The notes under the pieces were generated by a model. It saw only the letters and a program-made list of their open reading frames with translations, did not search any database and was not told the DNA's origin. A stretch of DNA of 64,000 nt, from contig NZ_CP039432.1 of NCBI RefSeq assembly GCF_005484805.1, positions 4,650,001-4,714,000 of the forward strand, read 5' to 3'. Positions within the stretch are counted from its first letter, which is position 1; every line of letters begins with the position of its first letter. Made by a program: the position numbers and the translations under genes. This stretch comes from Rhodococcus sp. SGAir0479. GTDB lineage: Bacteria; Actinomycetota; Actinomycetes; Mycobacteriales; Mycobacteriaceae. Positions 60,651 through 64,000 of this stretch are shown here, in pieces.

Positions 60651-61742
60651 ATGCCAAGGTCTCGTCAGCCGCGTCGTCCGGCCACTCTGGCCTCGCTCGC
60701 CGCTGAGCTCAAGGTCTCGCGGACCACCGTCTCGAACGCGTACAACCGCCCCGACCAGCTGTCGGCCGAACTGCGCGAGCGTGTGCTGCTGGCCGCCAAG
60801 CGACGCGGGTACCCCGGACCGGACCCGGTGGCCCGGTCGCTGCGGACCCGCCGCGCCGGTGCGGTGGGGCTGCTGCTCACCGAGACGCTGAGCTACTCGT
60901 TCCGCGACCCGGCCGCGATGAGCTTCCTGGCCGGGCTCACCGAGTCGTGCGAGGCGGCGGGGCAGGGGTTGCTCCTCGTTCCCGCCGGACCCGGACGCGA
61001 CGACGTCGAGGCCGCCGCGGTGGTCCAGCAGGCCGGCGTCGACGGGTTCGTGGTGTATTCCGTGGCCGACGACGATCCCTACCTCGCGGCGGTCCGGGAG
61101 CGGCATCTGCCGACCGTCATCTGCGACCAGCCGCGGGGAATCCCGGGCGTCTCGCTCGTCGGCATCGACGACCGGAGTGCCATGCGGAAGGTGGCCGACT
61201 ATCTGATCTCCCTCGGCCACAAGAGGATCGGCGTGCTGTGCATGCGACTCGGCCGGGACCGGTCGGACGGTGTGGTCGAGGGCGAGCGGCTGCACGCCCC
61301 CAACTTCCACGTCCAGCGCGAGCGTCTGGCCGGCATCCGGGACGCGATGACCGACGCCGGCCTCGATCCCGAGTCGCTCGTCGTCGTCGAGCGCTACGAG
61401 CACACCGCGCGGGCCGGGCACTCCGCCGCCGCACAGGCGCTTGCGATCGACCCGCGGATCACCGCCCTCGTGTGCACCACCGACGTCCTGGCGCTCGGGG
61501 CCCTGGACTGGGCGCGGCGCGAGGGCATCGACGTCCCGGGGCGGTTGTCCGTCACGGGGTTCGACGGCGTCGAGGAGGCGCTGCGGGAGGGCCTCACGAC
61601 GGTGCGCCAGCCGCAGGAGGACAAGGGCCGCCGGGCCGGAGCCCTGCTGATGTCCGGGTCCGACAGCGGCATCACCACTGCCCTGATGCTCGAGACGGAG
61701 CTGGTGCACGGGCACACCGCAGCCTCCCCGCCCGAGCCCTAG
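60651..61742 (+). CDS. LacI-family transcription regulator
   Basis: This 363-residue regulator has an N-terminal LacI helix-turn-helix (ATLASLAAELKVSRTTVSNAYNRPDQLSAELRERVLLAAKRRGYPG) and a sugar-binding-type domain (VGLLLTETLSYSF, VGIDDRSAMRKVADYLISLGHKRIGVL, TGFDGVEEAL). The ligand is unknown. It is divergent from znuABC and convergent with the trehalose-type fusion gene, so it may regulate either or neither. Confidence 0.9.
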   Translation: MPRSRQPRRPATLASLAAELKVSRTTVSNAYNRPDQLSAELRERVLLAAKRRGYPGPDPVARSLRTRRAGAVGLLLTETLSYSFRDPAAMSFLAGLTESCEAAGQGLLLVPAGPGRDDVEAAAVVQQAGVDGFVVYSVADDDPYLAAVRERHLPTVICDQPRGIPGVSLVGIDDRSAMRKVADYLISLGHKRIGVLCMRLGRDRSDGVVEGERLHAPNFHVQRERLAGIRDAMTDAGLDPESLVVVERYEHTARAGHSAAAQALAIDPRITALVCTTDVLALGALDWARREGIDVPGRLSVTGFDGVEEALREGLTTVRQPQEDKGRRAGALLMSGSDSGITTALMLETELVHGHTAASPPEP

Positions 61743-61760
61743 CGTCGGGCCCCGCTCGCC

Positions 61761-64000
61761 CTACCTCCGCGCGTCGGCGCTCAGCAACTGCGCGCACCGC
61801 AGCAGACCGAGGTGGCTGTACGCCTGAGGATGGTTGCCCAGCGAGCGCTCGGCGACCGGGTCGTACTCCTCGGCCAGCAGGCCCGTGGGTCCGGCCGCGT
61901 TCACCAACTGCTTGAACAGCGCCTCCGCGTCGGACCGCTGACCGATCAGCAGGTATGCCTCCACCAGCCAGGCGGCGCACAGGTGGAAACCGCCCTCGAT
62001 GCCCGGCAGTCCGTCGTCGTGGTGGTACCGGTACACGGTCGACCCGCTGCGCAGTTCCCGCTCCGTCGCGACGACGGTCGCCGCGAACCGCTTGTCCATG
62101 GGGTCGATCAGCCCGGACAGGCCGATGTGCAGCGTCGCCGCGTCCAGATCGGTGCCGTCGTAGGCCGCGGTGTACGACTCGACGTCCGCGTTCCAGCCCT
62201 TCTCGATCACTTCCTCGGCGATCTCGTCTCGCAACGCCGCCCACGTCTCCCGTGCCGGACGACCGAACGTCTCGGCCAGTCCGAGCGCGCGGTCGACGGT
62301 GAGCCAGCCCATCACCTTCGAGTACACGTGGTGCCGGGGGTTGTCGCGGATCTCCCAGATGCCGTGGTCGGGTTCGCACCAGCGCCGCTCGACCGCCTCG
62401 ACCATCGCGGACACCAGTTCCCAGTCGCGGTCGGTCAGCGCGTCCGACCCCGTGATGCCCTTCTTCTGCCGGGCCAGGGCCAGGTTCGCGATCAGGTCCA
62501 CGATGGGCCCGAACACGTCGAGCTGCACCTGCTGGTTCGCGGCGTTGCCGACGCGCACCGGCCGCGAGCCCGCGTAGCCGGGCAACGAATCGATCACCGC
62601 CTCCGGGGGCAGACCCGCTCCGTACAGCGTGTAGAGCGGGTGCAGCCGCTCCGGGCCGTGCAGCGTCTCGAGCACCCCGTGCACCCACTCGAGGTAGTTC
62701 TCCGCCTCGGCGAGGGAGCCCAGGCTCACGAGGGCCGCGGCGGTCAGGGCCGCGTCGCGCAACCAGCAGTAGCGGTAGTCCCAGTTGCGGACGCCGCCGA
62801 TCTCCTCGGGCAGCGACGTCGTGGCGGCCGCGAGAATCGATCCGCTCGGCGCGTGCACCAGGCCGCGCAGCGTGAGCGCCGACCGCTTCATCAGATCCGG
62901 CTTGAGCGGTGGCAGGTCGAGCGTGTCCGCCCAGTCCCGCCAGTACGACTCGGCCAGCTCCCGGCGTTCCGTCTCCGACAACTGCGAAGGGCCCAGATCC
63001 TCTGTGCCGCAACGGAGTTCGAGGACCACCGGCCCCTGCGACGGGTCGACGACCGCGAACGCGGTCTGCTGGGTGCCGTCGGTGGTGATGTCCCAGTGCA
63101 CGCCGGGGGAGCGCAGCACCATCGGCTCGCTCGTGCCGGAGACCCGCAACCCGTCGGTGTCCGGCTCGAGCTGGACCGGTACCTGACCGAACTCGGGGCG
63201 CGGAGCGAAACTCACGACCGCCTTCGCGCGGCCGGTGATCACCCGGGTGAGGTCGGTACGACTCGGCTGGACGTCGTGCGGCAGATAGTCGGTGACCGTG
63301 AGGCTGGCCCAGCGGGTCTGCACCGTCATGGTGCCGTCGATGTACTGCTGGCTCAGCGGCAGCGCCTCGCGCTGCGGGCCGACACTGAAGTGGCCGGCCT
63401 CGGTGCCGCCCAGCAGGTGCGCGAACACGGCCGCGGAGTCGGGTTCGGGGTGGCAGAGCCACGTCATGTTCGCGTCGGGCGTGATGAGCGCGACGGAGCG
63501 GGGGCTCGCCAACATGGTCAGGCGTTCGATCGGCGGCGCGTCCGCGCCGGAGAGCCACGTGCGCCGTTCCTCGAGGAGGAACGCCAGCGCGGCGGCCACG
63601 TCCTCGGTGGAGTCGACGCGGAACGCGGCCAGCGTCTCGCCCTCGCCGACCTTGATGCCGAGGTCGGGGCCCTGCAGCCGGCCGAAGGCCTTCTCGTCGG
63701 TGACGTCGTCGCCGAAGAAGACCGCGGCGGTGGCGGCCTCCTGGTGGCGCAGGATGTCGAGTGCGTTGCCCTTGTCGGTGGCGATGACGGCCAGCTCGAT
63801 GACGGACTTGCCCTCGGTGACCTGTACGCCGGTCCACAGCGCCGCCTCGGCGTGGACGGCGGCGAGGGCCTTGGCGCCCGCCTCGGGGCTCGCGTTGCGC
63901 ACGTGGAGCGCGGCGCTCGCGGGCTTGGTCTCGACCGTCACACCGGGGTGCAGGGCAGCGATGCGGGAGAGCTCCGCGGTCACCTCGCCCAGCAGTTTGC
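61761..64000 (-). CDS. Trehalose-phosphatase/GH15 fusion protein (partial, N-terminus outside window)
   Basis: The frame is open at the right edge, so this is the C-terminal ~745 residues. The first ~130 contain the C-terminal part of a HAD trehalose-6-phosphate phosphatase (KPASAALHVRNA, TEGKSVIELAV, DKGNALDIL, FFGDDVTDEKAF). The rest is a GH15 glucoamylase/trehalase-type (alpha/alpha)6 domain (GVRNWDYRYCWLRDAALTAAAL, GNHPQAYSHLGLLRCAQLL). Such fusions could make trehalose and hydrolyse it or a related glucoside. Whether the GH15 part is a trehalase is unproven. Confidence 0.88.
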   Translation of the reverse strand, partial: KLLGEVTAELSRIAALHPGVTVETKPASAALHVRNASPEAGAKALAAVHAEAALWTGVQVTEGKSVIELAVIATDKGNALDILRHQEAATAAVFFGDDVTDEKAFGRLQGPDLGIKVGEGETLAAFRVDSTEDVAAALAFLLEERRTWLSGADAPPIERLTMLASPRSVALITPDANMTWLCHPEPDSAAVFAHLLGGTEAGHFSVGPQREALPLSQQYIDGTMTVQTRWASLTVTDYLPHDVQPSRTDLTRVITGRAKAVVSFAPRPEFGQVPVQLEPDTDGLRVSGTSEPMVLRSPGVHWDITTDGTQQTAFAVVDPSQGPVVLELRCGTEDLGPSQLSETERRELAESYWRDWADTLDLPPLKPDLMKRSALTLRGLVHAPSGSILAAATTSLPEEIGGVRNWDYRYCWLRDAALTAAALVSLGSLAEAENYLEWVHGVLETLHGPERLHPLYTLYGAGLPPEAVIDSLPGYAGSRPVRVGNAANQQVQLDVFGPIVDLIANLALARQKKGITGSDALTDRDWELVSAMVEAVERRWCEPDHGIWEIRDNPRHHVYSKVMGWLTVDRALGLAETFGRPARETWAALRDEIAEEVIEKGWNADVESYTAAYDGTDLDAATLHIGLSGLIDPMDKRFAATVVATERELRSGSTVYRYHHDDGLPGIEGGFHLCAAWLVEAYLLIGQRSDAEALFKQLVNAAGPTGLLAEEYDPVAERSLGNHPQAYSHLGLLRCAQLLSADARR

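Overview
The window is high-GC actinobacterial DNA. Gene order and protein content point to a mycolic-acid actinomycete of the Rhodococcus/Prescottella (Nocardiaceae) type. The backbone follows the Mycobacterium tuberculosis Rv3610c-Rv3579c order almost gene for gene: ftsH-folE-folP-folB-folK-DUF3180-DUF6779-DUF2520-panC-panD-coaX, then lysS-lsr2-clpC1, then mhuD-hydrolase-mutY-canB-membrane protein-disA-radA-lpqE-carD-ispD-ispF-cysS-rlmB. The species was not determined. Assignments rest on motifs and remembered family features, not on database searches.

Layout. 1-7751: end of ftsH, folate and pantothenate/CoA biosynthesis genes. 7805-8879: a cysteine-rich leader peptide, then a cysteine dioxygenase-like gene overlapping a rhodanese-like gene. 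8912-10506: small accessory genes (hypothetical, HspR-like MerR, hemerythrin). 10582-12578: lysS and lsr2. 13128-17678: GT-C-like membrane protein, acyltransferase 3, and an ECF41 sigma factor with its AhpD-like partner behind a textbook ECF41 promoter. 17944-20496: clpC1. 20564-22345: P-loop kinase, YrhK-like membrane protein, OsmC.

22394-29107 is an island between clpC1 and mhuD, which are close neighbours in M. tuberculosis. Leftward, cbtB-cbtA (cobalt uptake) leads into three short genes matching the beta, alpha and gamma subunits of a cobalt thiocyanate hydrolase (or three-subunit nitrile hydratase), followed by an activator-like gene. Rightward there is a divergent adenylate-forming enzyme behind a CRP/GlxR-like site and a FrnE-type DsbA protein. 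A second cbtB-cbtA pair closes the island, and its 5' region carries a recognisable cobalamin riboswitch.

29349-43630 returns to the conserved backbone, with a thioesterase and two CNNM/CBS-domain membrane proteins added. 43634-48724 holds a split 5-oxoprolinase set (pxpC apart from pxpBA), a ZIP transporter, and a YeiH-type transporter divergent from a LysR regulator across a palindrome. 48749-57725 looks like a sulfate-ester scavenging locus: an arylsulfatase divergent from a leaderless cysteine-rich leader ORF, a peptide-type ABC transporter and an AtsK-like dioxygenase. 57784-60487 is znuABC, then a LacI regulator, and finally a trehalose-phosphatase/GH15 fusion that runs off the right edge.

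Two themes recur. First, sulfur: two separate operons begin with short ORFs carrying Cys-Cys codons, the arrangement of cysteine-responsive attenuators known in mycobacteria. Second, leaderless transcription: about seventeen genes have a TANNNT hexamer 6-8 nt before their ATG or GTG, which also fixes several start codons. No tRNA, rRNA, CRISPR array, insertion sequence or phage gene was seen.
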